Source: Deltaproteobacteria bacterium
GTDB lineage: Bacteria > Myxococcota_A > Polyangia > Polyangiales > Polyangiaceae
Assembly: GCA_016218915.1 (NCBI GenBank)
Contig: JACRCQ010000073.1
Location: forward strand, 124,001 to 188,000
Direction: 5' to 3'
DNA length: 64,000 nucleotides
Each line of letters starts with the position of its first letter. The stretch's first letter is position 1. This document shows, one piece after another, positions 38,698 through 49,306 of the stretch. The translations under genes were made by a program, and so were the position numbers. The notes beneath the pieces were generated by a model. That model saw only the letters and a list, made by a program, of their open reading frames with translations, was not told the DNA's origin and did not search any database.

Positions 38698-38769
38698 TCA
38701 GCCCAGTCTTCCACACGAGAGCGGCAGCTTCCTGTGTCGAGGTGACACAGAGCTGCCGCGCTCTGTTCC

Positions 38770-39444
38770 ATGCCCTATGATTGGCCGGAACGGAGGGACG
38801 GTCCGGTGCCGGACACCGAAGTGACGCTCTGGGCTCGCGAGCAGCTCGTACGACGCATCGAGCGAGCGGAGCACATCAGCACCCGGGTGGCCCGCGCCAT
38901 GCGCGAAGTCCCGCGCCACGTGTTCGTGCCCGCTGACCTGCTGGACCGAGCCTACGAGGATGGCCCGCTGCCGATCGGCGACGGGCAGACCATCTCCCAG
39001 CCCACGGTCGTCGCCTTGATGAGCGATGCGCTGCAGCTCCAGGGCAATGAGCGCATTCTGGAGATAGGCACTGGCTCGGGCTACCAGGCCGCGGTGCTGT
39101 CGAGGCTGTGCGCCGACGTGCAGAGTCTGGAAGTTGTTGAGGCGCTCGCCGATCGTGCGAGAGCAGCGCTAGCGTCGGTCGGCTACGACAACGTGCAGGT
39201 GCATCTGCGAGACGGGTTTTTCGGGATGCCGGAGCTGGCGCCCTTCGACGGTGTGATCATCACGGCAGCGCCGGCCGAAGTTCCGGTCCGCCTGCTAGAG
39301 CAGCTGCGAGAGGGGGGACGGATGGTGGTGCCGGTCGGCCCGGTGTTTGGGGTGCAGCACCTGCTGGTGCTGCGCAAGCATCAGGGGCAGGTGGAGCGTA
39401 CGAACCTGGGGCCAGTTCGGTTCGTGCCGATGGTGGGCGGCTGA
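38770..39444 (+). CDS. pcm: Protein-L-isoaspartate O-methyltransferase
   Basis: 224 residues. Repairs isoaspartyl damage by SAM-dependent methylation. The family motif GQTISQPTVVALM lies at residues of about 72-84 and the SAM motif ILEIGTGSGYQAAVLS follows. Length is normal. It lies 72 bp after the RRM gene; no operon partner is evident. Confidence 0.94.
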   Translation: MPYDWPERRDGPVPDTEVTLWAREQLVRRIERAEHISTRVARAMREVPRHVFVPADLLDRAYEDGPLPIGDGQTISQPTVVALMSDALQLQGNERILEIGTGSGYQAAVLSRLCADVQSLEVVEALADRARAALASVGYDNVQVHLRDGFFGMPELAPFDGVIITAAPAEVPVRLLEQLREGGRMVVPVGPVFGVQHLLVLRKHQGQVERTNLGPVRFVPMVGG

Positions 39445-39598
39445 AATCTGGAAGCCCAACCCCAATCCAGCGTTGTTTGACGGACAAGCCTTGCCGCAAT
39501 TCAAAAAGCACGATGAATTGCCGGCAGTTGTCGACATCCTCCTGTGTGCGTCCCAAGGTAAAGCGACGAATCTTCCACCCGGAGAAAGACCTGATAAG

Positions 39599-40255
39599 AT
39601 GCCGCGCATGAATACCCGAACCCTCACGATCGTAGCGGTCGCAGCTGTTGCTTCGCTCACGGCCTGCAAGTCCATTGCCCCCCCGTTTGACCGGCTCAAG
39701 GACTCGCCCATCACGGTCTACCGTCTGCAGAACTACGAGCCCCCGGCCGTTGCGACTGCGACCCCGGTGCCTGGTGCCACAGCCGGCGCGCCGATGATCC
39801 CGGGCCTGCCCCCAGAGATCCAGAACTGGGTCACGCAGGGTGCTGCGGGCATGGGTTCGCTGATTCCCCCCGGCCTGCTGCCTCCTGGCCTGATCCCCGG
39901 AACCGCGCCTGGCGCTGCGCCCCCGGTTGCCGCTCCACCGCCGGATGCCCCGCGCTTCGAGGGATTCAGGATCCTCGGTCAGGCGCAGGCGATGGATCAG
40001 AAGCTCAAGGAAGACCTCGCCACGCTGTTCGGCACCGAGTCGAACTTCGACAGCGCGATGGCGCAGTGCCTCTACCCGGAAGTGGGCGTGTCCTTCCAGC
40101 AGCCCCCTCCGATGCTGCCTGACAACGTGCTCGTGTCCTTCTCCTGCAACCACGTCGAAGCCAAGAACTTCCAGTGGCCGCACCCGAACAAGGGGCTCAA
40201 GCAGGAAACGATCAAGAAGTTCTCCGAGATCAACAAGAAGCTGTTCGGCGGCTGA
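39599..40255 (+). CDS. Lipoprotein with Pro-rich linker, unknown
   Basis: 218 residues. The ATG at 39599 has GGAGAAAG 10 nt upstream and a signal ending SLTAC. A Pro/Ala/Gly linker (about 45-115) leads to a conserved-looking C-terminal domain starting FEGFRILGQAQAM with one Cys pair. No family recognised. The in-frame upstream ORF reaches back into pcm and was rejected as the start. Confidence 0.7.
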   Translation: MPRMNTRTLTIVAVAAVASLTACKSIAPPFDRLKDSPITVYRLQNYEPPAVATATPVPGATAGAPMIPGLPPEIQNWVTQGAAGMGSLIPPGLLPPGLIPGTAPGAAPPVAAPPPDAPRFEGFRILGQAQAMDQKLKEDLATLFGTESNFDSAMAQCLYPEVGVSFQQPPPMLPDNVLVSFSCNHVEAKNFQWPHPNKGLKQETIKKFSEINKKLFGG

Positions 40256-40281
40256 CAGGCGCTTCGCAGGCCGATTGCTGA

Positions 40282-41085
40282 TCACCGTTGGATGACGCGC
40301 AACGTCGACGCGTTCGTCCACCCCTCGCCCGTTCCATATCGAATCAAGGTCAGGCTGCCGCGTCGGTCGAGCACGTCCACCCGAGCGGCCTCTGGCACAG
40401 GCTCGACGTTACGCGTCAGCCCTCGCTCGTCGAGCAGGCGTGCTTCGGTCGCGACCACGACCGCAGGCGAGGTGCTCTGGCGCAGGTGTCGTGCGGTCCA
40501 GGTAACCACGCCGAACAAGAGCAGGCCGATGGCGCCGAGCGGCGCTGCGATCAGTCCGGCAAGCTTGAGAGCCGGGCTGCTGAACTTCCGAAGCACGAGC
40601 CCAACAGAGAGCACGACCGTCGAGAGCAGCGCGGATGCGGCCCACACCCCTTCCGGGGCCAGCCCCACGATCGCGCGATCAATCGACGGACGTGCTTGCA
40701 CCTGGGCCGGTCCGCCTCGCTGCGCCCTGCGTCGGGCCACTTCTGCCCGCACCAGATCGAGCGAGCGCTCCGCATCCGGATCACTCGGTCGTTGCACCAG
40801 GCACTCCTCGAACCCTGCGGCGGCTCGCCCGAGATCTCCGGGTTGCTCCGCGTGAGCGCGCACCCGCGCGAGATACGCCAACCCGCGATCGTAGGCCGCG
40901 TCCGGGTGCGCAAAGCCCCGGTCCGCAAGCGCCTCGAACGTCGAGATCGCGCGGTCGTACGCACCCTCGCTGAGCGCGGCCACGCCTCGATCGAACAGCT
41001 GTTGATCCGTGTCCTCGGCGCGCGCAGGTGTCGCAACGAGCAGAGGAAGCATCAGAGCCGCGACCGTAAGGGAGCGGGTGCTCAT
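40282..41085 (-). CDS. BatE-like TPR protein with SH3-like C-terminus
   Basis: 267 residues, last gene of the Bat operon. The signal peptide (MSTRSLTVAALMLPL) is followed by TPR units (FDRGVAALSEGAYDRAISTF), two central membrane helices (about 160-205) and a C-terminal SH3-like segment ending GEGWTNASTLRVI. The start ATG overlaps the batD stop by 4 bp. The signal peptide codons 3-10 coincide with a copy of a dispersed DNA repeat. The exact function of BatE proteins is unknown; they probably form a membrane-associated complex with the VWA proteins. Confidence 0.82.
   Translation of the reverse strand: MSTRSLTVAALMLPLLVATPARAEDTDQQLFDRGVAALSEGAYDRAISTFEALADRGFAHPDAAYDRGLAYLARVRAHAEQPGDLGRAAAGFEECLVQRPSDPDAERSLDLVRAEVARRRAQRGGPAQVQARPSIDRAIVGLAPEGVWAASALLSTVVLSVGLVLRKFSSPALKLAGLIAAPLGAIGLLLFGVVTWTARHLRQSTSPAVVVATEARLLDERGLTRNVEPVPEAARVDVLDRRGSLTLIRYGTGEGWTNASTLRVIQR
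41055..41078. repeat. Dispersed repeat copy inside the batE signal peptide
   Basis: GAGCCGCGACCGTAAGGGAG plus CGGG is the same 24 bases as in the intergenic copy at 15690-15713. Read on the minus strand it encodes TRSLTVAAL. Confidence 0.6.
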
Positions 41086-42983
41086 TCCCCCCTCGCGCGC
41101 TTGGGGGAAAGCTTGCCGCTGATCGATTCGCACGAATCGATCAGCGCGCGCACCGCCTGGCTGTCCGCATCAGGCTCGAAGCGCACGCGCTCGCAGCCAT
41201 CGAGGACCTCCACCGCGGTGCGAGCTGCGGCGGCGTCCACACCAAGCTCGATCAGGGTCTCAGCCAGGCGCTCTCGGAGCACGCCGCGGGAGCGCAGGCC
41301 GGTGGATGACTCGATCGACGCGTGCAGCGCCCGCTCGATCGCAGCCGCTGCGTCGACGTACTTGCCGTTCTTGCATTCCTGTTTCGCCTGGCGCAGGGCC
41401 TGGGAAATCTGCCTGGCGAGCGAGTCGCGCGCGCTGCGCCATCGTCCGGTGAGCTTGCGCTTTGCGAACGCGCCCGCACCGAACAGAAGCACGGAAGAAG
41501 GCGCTGCAGCGAGGAAGATCCAGTACGACGCTCGATCGCTCAGGGGGACCGATGCCAAGGGGGCAGGGCCGAGCGATCGACGAATCCCTGCGACGGTTCC
41601 GAACGGGTCGGGCTCTGGCGCAGCGCTGGTCGCAGGGGCTGTGCTGGGCGTGACCATCACCTTCCCGAGCTGTGCCTGGGCCACTTCGTAGGCACGACGG
41701 TCAGGGTCGTAGAAGGGCAGGGCGATCTCCCCGAGATCCACCTGCCCTGGGGTCTGGATGCGCACCACGTAGCGAAACGTTCGCGCGCCTGAGACCCGAT
41801 CGTTCTGCACTTCGATTCGCTCTCGAACCTCGGGCTCGAGCCATTCGACTCCAGTCCGAGCAGGCACCGGCAACGTGAGCGGCAGGTTGCCAGTTCCTGC
41901 CACGCTCACAGTCACTCCCACCGCGCCCGATGCCTCGATGGAACGCGGATCGACCGTGGCCGTCAGGGAGAAACGTCCCACGTCGCCCGCACGGAACCCG
42001 ACCGGACGCCCTTCCGTGGGTGCGTCCGAAACCGAGATGGCGAGCGGATTGCTCTGGCGCGAGGCGACCGCAGCGCCGCGTCCGCGCATGAAGCCGAAGC
42101 CGGCGAAGCTGCCCCGCATCGGCCCGATCTCGAGGCGTCCAGAGCGGAGCGGGAACAGCGCGATCTTGCGCAGCAGCTCGGCCTTCCAGGGATTGCCGCC
42201 GACATAGGCGACACGCGGCTCCTGCTCGGTTCCCGGCTGCACGAGCTGGCGCTGGAAGAAGTCCGGCGTGGAAGGCTCATGAATCTCGACGGCTTCGGCC
42301 GAGCCATTGCGCGTGTACTGGTAGATCGACAGCGTCACCTGCTCGCCGACCACGGCCTGGGACTTGTCCGCGATGGCGCGGAGGAACACGGACGAGTCCG
42401 GGGCCACGTTCATGGCGAGCGCTGGATCCGATGGCGGCTCCGGAGGCGTGGGCGGCTCCAGCAGATCCTCGTTGATGCCAGGGATGCGGCCGAACGGAAG
42501 CTGAGGGAGAAGCCCGAAGGGATCCAGCGGATTTTGCGGTGGCTTGGAGCCGCGCGGGACGACTTTGACGTCCACGAGATTGCTCTGGAACACGCGACCG
42601 TCGTGCTCCACGGTAAGCGGGCCGATTCGGAACTTGCCTGTGCGCGCGGCTTCCACGTGCCAGGTCGCTTCGATGCCGGAGTGTACGATCGGCTGGCTTC
42701 CGAGCGTGGCTTCGGTGCGCGTTGCCACCTGCGGACCTGCGCGCAGCACCAGCCCGGGCGGCAGCTTGAGCTTGGGCCGGACCGGCTGCTTCTCCCGGCG
42801 TCCGACCAGCGCGATGAGCTGCACCGCGAACATCTCGCCCACTTCCACTTCGTTGGGTTGCGCGGATGCGCGGATGCGTGGCGGCTCGCCTCCCTGCGCC
42901 ATCACGGGCGGCGCCCCTGCCAGCAGCGTCACGATCATTGCGACGCAAAGGAACAGGAAACGGACCGTTCGCCCGGAGCTCAC
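41082..42983 (-). CDS. batD: BatD-like membrane protein
   Basis: 633 residues. A signal peptide ending APPVMAQ precedes a large extracytoplasmic part of Ig-like beta domains (ASAQPNEVEVGEMFAVQL, RTGKFRIGPLTVEHDGR), with a transmembrane helix near residue 490 (YWIFLAAAPSSVLLFGAG) and a cytoplasmic helical tail. The BatD family is part of aerotolerance-type operons. It overlaps batC and batE genes by 4 bp on each side. Confidence 0.88.
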   Translation of the reverse strand: MSSGRTVRFLFLCVAMIVTLLAGAPPVMAQGGEPPRIRASAQPNEVEVGEMFAVQLIALVGRREKQPVRPKLKLPPGLVLRAGPQVATRTEATLGSQPIVHSGIEATWHVEAARTGKFRIGPLTVEHDGRVFQSNLVDVKVVPRGSKPPQNPLDPFGLLPQLPFGRIPGINEDLLEPPTPPEPPSDPALAMNVAPDSSVFLRAIADKSQAVVGEQVTLSIYQYTRNGSAEAVEIHEPSTPDFFQRQLVQPGTEQEPRVAYVGGNPWKAELLRKIALFPLRSGRLEIGPMRGSFAGFGFMRGRGAAVASRQSNPLAISVSDAPTEGRPVGFRAGDVGRFSLTATVDPRSIEASGAVGVTVSVAGTGNLPLTLPVPARTGVEWLEPEVRERIEVQNDRVSGARTFRYVVRIQTPGQVDLGEIALPFYDPDRRAYEVAQAQLGKVMVTPSTAPATSAAPEPDPFGTVAGIRRSLGPAPLASVPLSDRASYWIFLAAAPSSVLLFGAGAFAKRKLTGRWRSARDSLARQISQALRQAKQECKNGKYVDAAAAIERALHASIESSTGLRSRGVLRERLAETLIELGVDAAAARTAVEVLDGCERVRFEPDADSQAVRALIDSCESISGKLSPKRARGE

Positions 42984-43984
42984 TTGTCCACCATGCCACG
43001 GGCACGCTTGCGCGAAGCGCGATTCTTCGCGTCCTGCAGCTGCACCGTGGGCGCGGACTCGAGCATGTCGAGCATGCGCTCGTCCTGGTTCTGGCTCTGC
43101 GGTGGCGGCTGCTGCCCGCCGTCCGGTGCACCGGCCTCCGGCTGCTGGTTCTGCGGATCCGGCTGACGCCCGTCCGGCTGCGCGTCCTTGTCGCCGCTGT
43201 CATTGCCGCTCCCGCCGTCCGGCGGTCCGCCTTCCGGCTTGCCCTCGGCGGCATCCGGTGGCCCGTCCTGGGGCCCGTCATTGGCTCCATCCGGCGACCC
43301 TGAGTCAGGCGCCATCTGGTCCTGGTCCGCGTCCTTGCCCGCGTCGCGCCTGTTCTCTTCCTCGATCCGACGTAGCGCGACCGCACGGTTCCACGCAGCG
43401 TCTCGCCCTATGCCGTCGCCTGCATCCTCGGGCACTCCGGGGATCAGCTTGAGCGCTTCGTCGTAGGCGGAGACCGCGGCCTGGTAGCCGCGACGCAGGA
43501 ACTCGAGGTTGCCTTCGAGGTACCTTGCGCGAGCCTGCAGCTCGACCGGGACCTCAGGCGAGCTGGAGATGGCCCGCAGGATGCGCAAGGCGCACTCGAC
43601 CTGATCCGAGCGCAGCTGCATCTCGGTCTGCTGCTCAGGAGTCGGGCCTGCGTCCCCGAATACGTCCTCCTCGCCAAACCTGCGCCCGAACTTCTCGCCG
43701 AGATGAAAGAGCGCCAGCCCGAGATCGAACGTGGCGTTGGGCATCTGCTTGACGCGGTCCGGCACTCCAATCTGGGCTTCTGCGCAGGCACCGGTCTGCA
43801 GGAATCCTTCGAGCAGCTCTGCAGCTGCGCCTGCCTCCCCTGCGTCGAGCTGGGCAATGGCCTTCTCCACGGCAGGAGCGTTGCGCTCGAACGGCCGCGT
43901 GGGGTTCCAGTCGCACGCGGCCGCGAGCATCGCGCAGCATAGCGCGCACGCAGCGGCCGAAGCCTTGAAGAAGCGATCAGACAC
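42980..43984 (-). CDS. BatC-like TPR lipoprotein with long Gln/Pro/Asp-rich tail
   Basis: 334 residues. The GTG start at 43984 has AGGAGG 7 nt upstream and encodes a signal ending AMLAAAC. TPR-like helices span about residues 35-205 (FDLGLALFHLGEKFG, ARYLEGNLEFLRRGYQ). The next 100 residues are a low-complexity Pro/Asp/Gly/Gln tail (SGSPDGANDGPQDGPPD), and the end is basic. The gene overlaps the upstream batB end by 8 bp and the batD start by 4 bp. The low-complexity tail is longer than in most BatC-type proteins. Confidence 0.8.
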   Translation of the reverse strand: MSDRFFKASAAACALCCAMLAAACDWNPTRPFERNAPAVEKAIAQLDAGEAGAAAELLEGFLQTGACAEAQIGVPDRVKQMPNATFDLGLALFHLGEKFGRRFGEEDVFGDAGPTPEQQTEMQLRSDQVECALRILRAISSSPEVPVELQARARYLEGNLEFLRRGYQAAVSAYDEALKLIPGVPEDAGDGIGRDAAWNRAVALRRIEEENRRDAGKDADQDQMAPDSGSPDGANDGPQDGPPDAAEGKPEGGPPDGGSGNDSGDKDAQPDGRQPDPQNQQPEAGAPDGGQQPPPQSQNQDERMLDMLESAPTVQLQDAKNRASRKRARGMVDK

Positions 43985-45059
43985 GGCGCTTCCTCCTGGT
44001 GGTACGGGTGGGTCGCTGCTGCGCCACCTGCGCCTGGACGAACTTGCGCGCACGCGACTGTCCCAGGAACGTCTCCACGAGCAGCAGGATCAAGGCTGCA
44101 CCGAGCGGGTACTGGTAGACATCTGCGTAGACGGTCTCGACCTTCTCCGCGAGCTCGCTGTGCATCATCTGCCCGAGCTCGCGCGCGATCACGTCGATGC
44201 CCGTGGCGCCCCGCTCCGACCGCACGACGTGCCCATTGGCCGCCTGGGCGATCGACACGAGCTGCCCTTCGCCTTCGCTGGTCAGCGAGGTCATCAGCGG
44301 CTGCCCGTTGTCGTCGTTGCGGAATCCCATCACCCGCCCGGTCCCGTCGACCTCCGGAATGCGCTCCGGCGTGCGCCCGCCGATCTGCACGACGTCGATC
44401 GTGGTCCCGCCCTGGCCGATCGACTTGGCTGTGCCGACCGGATCTCCTTCGAGATCCTCGCCGTCCGTGATCAGCACGATCACGCGTCGGTGATCCTTGG
44501 AGCGTGGATCGCTCTGGAGCAGCTCCCGTGCGCGCTCCAGGGCGCGCGCGATCGCCGTGCCGCCGATCGGCATGTCGTTGGGCTCCATCTGACGCAGGAA
44601 CTGGGCGATGGCGGCGCCGTCGCTGGTGAGCGGGAATCCAATGGGCTCGCCGGCAAAGGCGACAGCAGCGAAGCGCGCTCCTGGCAATCCGCGAATGAGC
44701 CGGGCCACTTCCGCCTTGGCGCGTGCGATGCGCGATGGGGCTACGTCGCGCGCATACATGCTCTTTGAGTAGTCGAGCACGATCACCACATCGAGGTTCG
44801 TGGCAGGGATCAGGCGCGTGCCCCGCCCGTGCTGAGGGCGCGTGAGCGCCACGAACGCGAAGATCGTTGCCAGGACGATCATCACGCCCTTGGCAGCCCT
44901 GCGTCCGCTGCCACGGCTCGTCAGCAGCTCGCCGACGCGCGGGGCATCGCCGAACTTCTTGATCGACTTGACCAGGGCGAGCCCACCAGCGATCAGCAGG
45001 ATGGCGACGAGCAGGGCGGACAGCGCCCCGAAGAACCACAGCGGGTGCGCGAACTTCAT
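43977..45059 (-). CDS. batB: BatB-like von Willebrand factor A domain protein
   Basis: 360 residues with two N-terminal helices, a VWA domain and a C-terminal helix. The metal-ion-dependent adhesion site is complete: DYSKSM (DxSxS), the Thr in IGGTAIA and TDGED. The ATG at 45059 has GAGGAGG upstream and overlaps the batA stop by 4 bp. VWA proteins of this operon are thought to assemble with BatA in the membrane under MoxR control. Confidence 0.92.
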   Translation of the reverse strand: MKFAHPLWFFGALSALLVAILLIAGGLALVKSIKKFGDAPRVGELLTSRGSGRRAAKGVMIVLATIFAFVALTRPQHGRGTRLIPATNLDVVIVLDYSKSMYARDVAPSRIARAKAEVARLIRGLPGARFAAVAFAGEPIGFPLTSDGAAIAQFLRQMEPNDMPIGGTAIARALERARELLQSDPRSKDHRRVIVLITDGEDLEGDPVGTAKSIGQGGTTIDVVQIGGRTPERIPEVDGTGRVMGFRNDDNGQPLMTSLTSEGEGQLVSIAQAANGHVVRSERGATGIDVIARELGQMMHSELAEKVETVYADVYQYPLGAALILLLVETFLGQSRARKFVQAQVAQQRPTRTTRRKRRV

Positions 45060-46198
45060 GGGAACCTCCTCAGGGCCCATGCTCGCACCAGCGCATCGAG
45101 CGCGATGAGCAGCACCGCGGGCAGAAGCATCATCGGAAACAGGTCGTCGAACGATGCCAGGCTCGCCTCGAAACGGGTCTTCTCCAGGTGGTTGAGCACG
45201 TCGTGCATGCTCTCGCTCAGCCCCTTGGCATCGGTCGCAACGTACGCTTCCCCGCCCGTGTCGCCCGCCATTTTCTTGAGCAGCTCCGGGTTCACCGGGT
45301 AGCGGACGCGCACGTAGCGAGGATTTCCGAAGTAGTCGAACCCGTCCTGGACCTCCACGTCGTCGCCGTTGCCGATCTGGATCGTGTACACCTTGCAGCC
45401 CACGACCTTCGCAAGATGGGCCGCGTAGTCGGGGGCGATCGAGCCTGCGTTGTTGTCGCCGTCGGTCAGCAGCAGGACCGTCTTGGAGCGCGCTTCGCTG
45501 CGGCGTAGCCGCGCCACGGCCACCCCCACTGCGTCGCCGATCGCGGTCGCGGAGTTGTCGATCAGCTCGAGCGACATCTTGCTGACCAATGTATCGAGCA
45601 GGTGGTAGTCGAGCGTGGGCGGCGACAGCACGTACGCGGCCTTGCCGAACACGACCACGCCGATGCGATCGGTCTTGCGTCGCCCGATGAAGTCGCGGAT
45701 GACCTCCTTGGCGACATCGAGCCGCGTGGGGCGTTGGATACCGGTCGGACGCGACGGGAGCGAGCCCGGCGGCGCGTCCATGATCGCCTTCATCGACCCG
45801 GACAGGTCGAGCACCAGGATGATGTCGATCCCTTTCTCGTCGGAGGAATCAGGGCGCGAGTAGGACACCGGGCGCGCGAGCGACAAGGCGATGAAGATCA
45901 GGGCGGCTGCCCGAAGCACGCCGGGAACGTCGCGCAGCCAGGCGCGCACCCCCTTGGGGCCTGCGGCCAGAGGAGCGATCGTGCCCAGCCGCAGCCGCGG
46001 CGTTCTCGCATCCTCTCCGAACGTGCCGCGCCACAGTGCAAAAGGAACCACCAGCAGCAGCAGCAGCGCCCACGGGTTCTGCCAGCTCACGCCGAGCCAT
46101 TCCTCTCCGCGCTCGAGCAGCGGCCAGAGCATCGCTGCGCCGAGCACCAGGGCCAGCAGGAGCAGCACGAGCGCCAGACGTCCGAGCTTGCGCTTCAT
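45056..46198 (-). CDS. batA: BatA-like von Willebrand factor A domain protein
   Basis: 380 residues. Two N-terminal helical segments, a membrane helix near residue 95, then the VWA domain with DLSGSM, Thr in NSATAIGDA and TDGDNNAGS, so the metal site is intact. A C-terminal helix lies near residue 360 (MMLLPAVLLIALDAL). It overlaps the neighbours by 4 bp on both sides. Confidence 0.93.
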   Translation of the reverse strand: MKRKLGRLALVLLLLALVLGAAMLWPLLERGEEWLGVSWQNPWALLLLLVVPFALWRGTFGEDARTPRLRLGTIAPLAAGPKGVRAWLRDVPGVLRAAALIFIALSLARPVSYSRPDSSDEKGIDIILVLDLSGSMKAIMDAPPGSLPSRPTGIQRPTRLDVAKEVIRDFIGRRKTDRIGVVVFGKAAYVLSPPTLDYHLLDTLVSKMSLELIDNSATAIGDAVGVAVARLRRSEARSKTVLLLTDGDNNAGSIAPDYAAHLAKVVGCKVYTIQIGNGDDVEVQDGFDYFGNPRYVRVRYPVNPELLKKMAGDTGGEAYVATDAKGLSESMHDVLNHLEKTRFEASLASFDDLFPMMLLPAVLLIALDALVRAWALRRFP

Positions 46199-47403
46199 GC
46201 AGCACCTCCAGCGTGCGGTGCGCGCGTCGACGAAGGCGGCCCGTGCGGCATCGTATCGCGCACGACCTGCTCGGCCTGCTTGAGCACGCTGTCACAATCC
46301 TCCGGCGTCGGGGCCATGCGGGCGAACTTCACCAGGTCGCACTCCTCGAGCATCGTCACGATCGCTGCAAAGCAGGACACAGGCGGGCTGGTCGCGCGCA
46401 GGCACTGGACCACTTCGTCCGAGGTTGATTCGATGCCGTCGAACCCGTACCGCAGGCCGAGGTAGCGACGCACAGCATCGGACACCAGGTCATAGTGCTC
46501 GGAGAACTGCCCCTTGGCCGCGAGCCCGGCCTTGCGCACCGCGGCCAGCTCCTCGAACGCTATCTCCCACGGTGGTCGCGGTGGCGGCGGCGGCGGAACC
46601 GGCTTGGGCCTGCGGATCCACTTGAGGATCAGCCACGTGAGCAGGGCAGCCACGGCCCCGCCAATGATGAGGCCGTAGGACAAGTCCCGTGCGAGCGTCC
46701 AAAGCTCACGCTGATGTCTCGGCGCCGGGTTCGGCTTGGGCATCGCGTCCGGCACGCTCGCCGTCGGGTCCTCCACCTGGATCGAATGCGGCGCGGTGCA
46801 AAGCGTGACCAGCTCGCCGCTCGCGCGCGCCACGGCCACTGGCACCGGAGGCAGCAGCATCTGCTGGCGACCCGCCTTGGCAGGCAGCGCCACGAACGAG
46901 ATCGTCACCTCGGTCACCGCGCGGTCACCCTGCAAGGTGGTGGAGACGCTGGGGCCTGAGCCTCCATCGGGCGATGGTACGTGGAAGCCTGCTTCAGCCA
47001 GGGCCCTTGCGGTCTCGCTGCCGGACTGTACGTTGATCCCGTTGGGGAACACGGTCTCGCCTTTGCCGTGCTCGACCAGGATCCTCAGGGGCAGCGCATG
47101 ACCTGCCATGCCGCGCGCCGGGAAGCTCTCCTTGAACTTCGGACGAAGCGCTTCTGAAGGCACATGCTCGAAGCAGCTCGTCCAGATCTTCGCACCATCC
47201 AGATCCGCATCTGCGGGGCCGGAATCCACAACGCCGGCATCGCTGATCGCAGTTGCGCCCGCATCATCCGCGTAGGAGTCGCGCGGGATCGCGAAGCACG
47301 CGATCAGCGCCAGAGCCGCGATCCCTGGAGCCGCGAACCTTGGAGCCGCGACGCATGGAGCCGCGACCGTCAGGGAGCGGGCATCTTTGGCCACGCGGGT
47401 CAT
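46195..47403 (-). CDS. Bat-operon membrane protein (DUF4381-like position)
   Basis: 402 residues with a signal peptide, an extracytoplasmic beta domain, one membrane helix near residue 240 (LIIGGAVAALLTWLIL), a Pro-rich joint (PVPPPPPPRPP) and a cytoplasmic helical domain of about 130 residues. Proteins in this slot between the DUF58 and VWA genes are often DUF4381; this one is larger, with an extra outside domain. The signal peptide contains four imperfect repeats of VAAP/FAAP from a 15-bp DNA repeat. ATGA overlaps occur at both ends. Confidence 0.78.
   Translation of the reverse strand: MTRVAKDARSLTVAAPCVAAPRFAAPGIAALALIACFAIPRDSYADDAGATAISDAGVVDSGPADADLDGAKIWTSCFEHVPSEALRPKFKESFPARGMAGHALPLRILVEHGKGETVFPNGINVQSGSETARALAEAGFHVPSPDGGSGPSVSTTLQGDRAVTEVTISFVALPAKAGRQQMLLPPVPVAVARASGELVTLCTAPHSIQVEDPTASVPDAMPKPNPAPRHQRELWTLARDLSYGLIIGGAVAALLTWLILKWIRRPKPVPPPPPPRPPWEIAFEELAAVRKAGLAAKGQFSEHYDLVSDAVRRYLGLRYGFDGIESTSDEVVQCLRATSPPVSCFAAIVTMLEECDLVKFARMAPTPEDCDSVLKQAEQVVRDTMPHGPPSSTRAPHAGGAA
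47311..47381. repeat. 15-bp tandem repeat in a signal-peptide coding region
   Basis: Four units of about 15 bp share TGGAGCCGCGA; the last one runs on as CCGTCAGGGAGCGGG, identical in plan to the dispersed copies at 15689 and 41055. On the coding strand it gives RSLTVAAPCVAAPRFAAPG. Confidence 0.65.
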
Positions 47404-48290
47404 CGCATCCTGACCCTCCGGGCGCGACGCGCGAACAGGTCGCGCATGGGGGAGACGAACGAGCCGTCGGTGCGCACCACGCACGCATCGAGCGAGTGCT
47501 TCCTGAAGAGCTGCTCGCGATCTGCTCGCACCCTGTGCATTGCGCGCTGGTACCAGTCGCGCACCCGCGCATCCGAGGTGTCTACCACCACGGACTCTCC
47601 GGTCTCGAAGTCCTCGAATGTGGCGATCCCCACGTCCGGCAGCGCCTCGTCGCGCGGGTCCACGAGCATCACCGGGATGATGTCGTGCTTGGAGGAGGCC
47701 AGCGCAAGCGCACGCTCAAAGCCGGTATCGAAGAAGTCGCTGATCACGAAAGCCAGGCTGCGGCGCCGCGCTACCTTGGACAGCGTCTGCAGCGCGACGG
47801 TGAGGTTGGTGCCCGCTGCTCCTGCGCGCGGCTCGAAGCCGAGGATCTCTCGCACCACGCGCAAGACATGCTTGTCACCCTTCTTGGGGGGGACGAGCTT
47901 CTCGATCCTGTCGGTGGCGAGGATGAGTCCGACGCGATCATTGTTGTGAATCGCGCTGAACGCGGCCAGCGCGGCGATCTCGCCTGCCACCCGCGCCTTG
48001 GAGGTGCGACGCGTGCCGAACAGCTCGGACGCCGAGAGATCGACCACCAGCATCACGGTCAGCTCGCGCTCTTCCACGAACACCTTGACGAAGGCGTCGC
48101 TCATCCGGGCGGTCACGTTCCAGTCGATCTTCCGGACGTCGTCACCGTGCTGGTATTGACGCACATCGCGGAACGCCAGCCCTTGCCCCTTGAATACCGA
48201 CGTGTAGCTTCCCGACAGCTCGTCGTTGGCGAGCCGCTTGGTGACGAACTCGATCTTGCGCAGCTGTCGGAACAGTTCCTTCGGGATCAT
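47400..48290 (-). CDS. DUF58 domain protein of the Bat operon
   Basis: 296 residues. The DUF58 signature YQHGDDVRKIDWNVTAR is present near residue 45, with a VWA-like fold behind it (LVVDLSAS) in which the metal-site residues are only partly kept. Genes of this family nearly always follow moxR and precede VWA genes, as here; they are thought to work together with the ATPase. No membrane helix is seen. It overlaps the next gene by 4 bp. Confidence 0.92.
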   Translation of the reverse strand: MIPKELFRQLRKIEFVTKRLANDELSGSYTSVFKGQGLAFRDVRQYQHGDDVRKIDWNVTARMSDAFVKVFVEERELTVMLVVDLSASELFGTRRTSKARVAGEIAALAAFSAIHNNDRVGLILATDRIEKLVPPKKGDKHVLRVVREILGFEPRAGAAGTNLTVALQTLSKVARRRSLAFVISDFFDTGFERALALASSKHDIIPVMLVDPRDEALPDVGIATFEDFETGESVVVDTSDARVRDWYQRAMHRVRADREQLFRKHSLDACVVRTDGSFVSPMRDLFARRARRVRMR

Positions 48291-48319
48291 GGCAACGACT
48301 TCCGTGGCGCGACCCGCGG

Positions 48320-49306
<987 letters not shown>

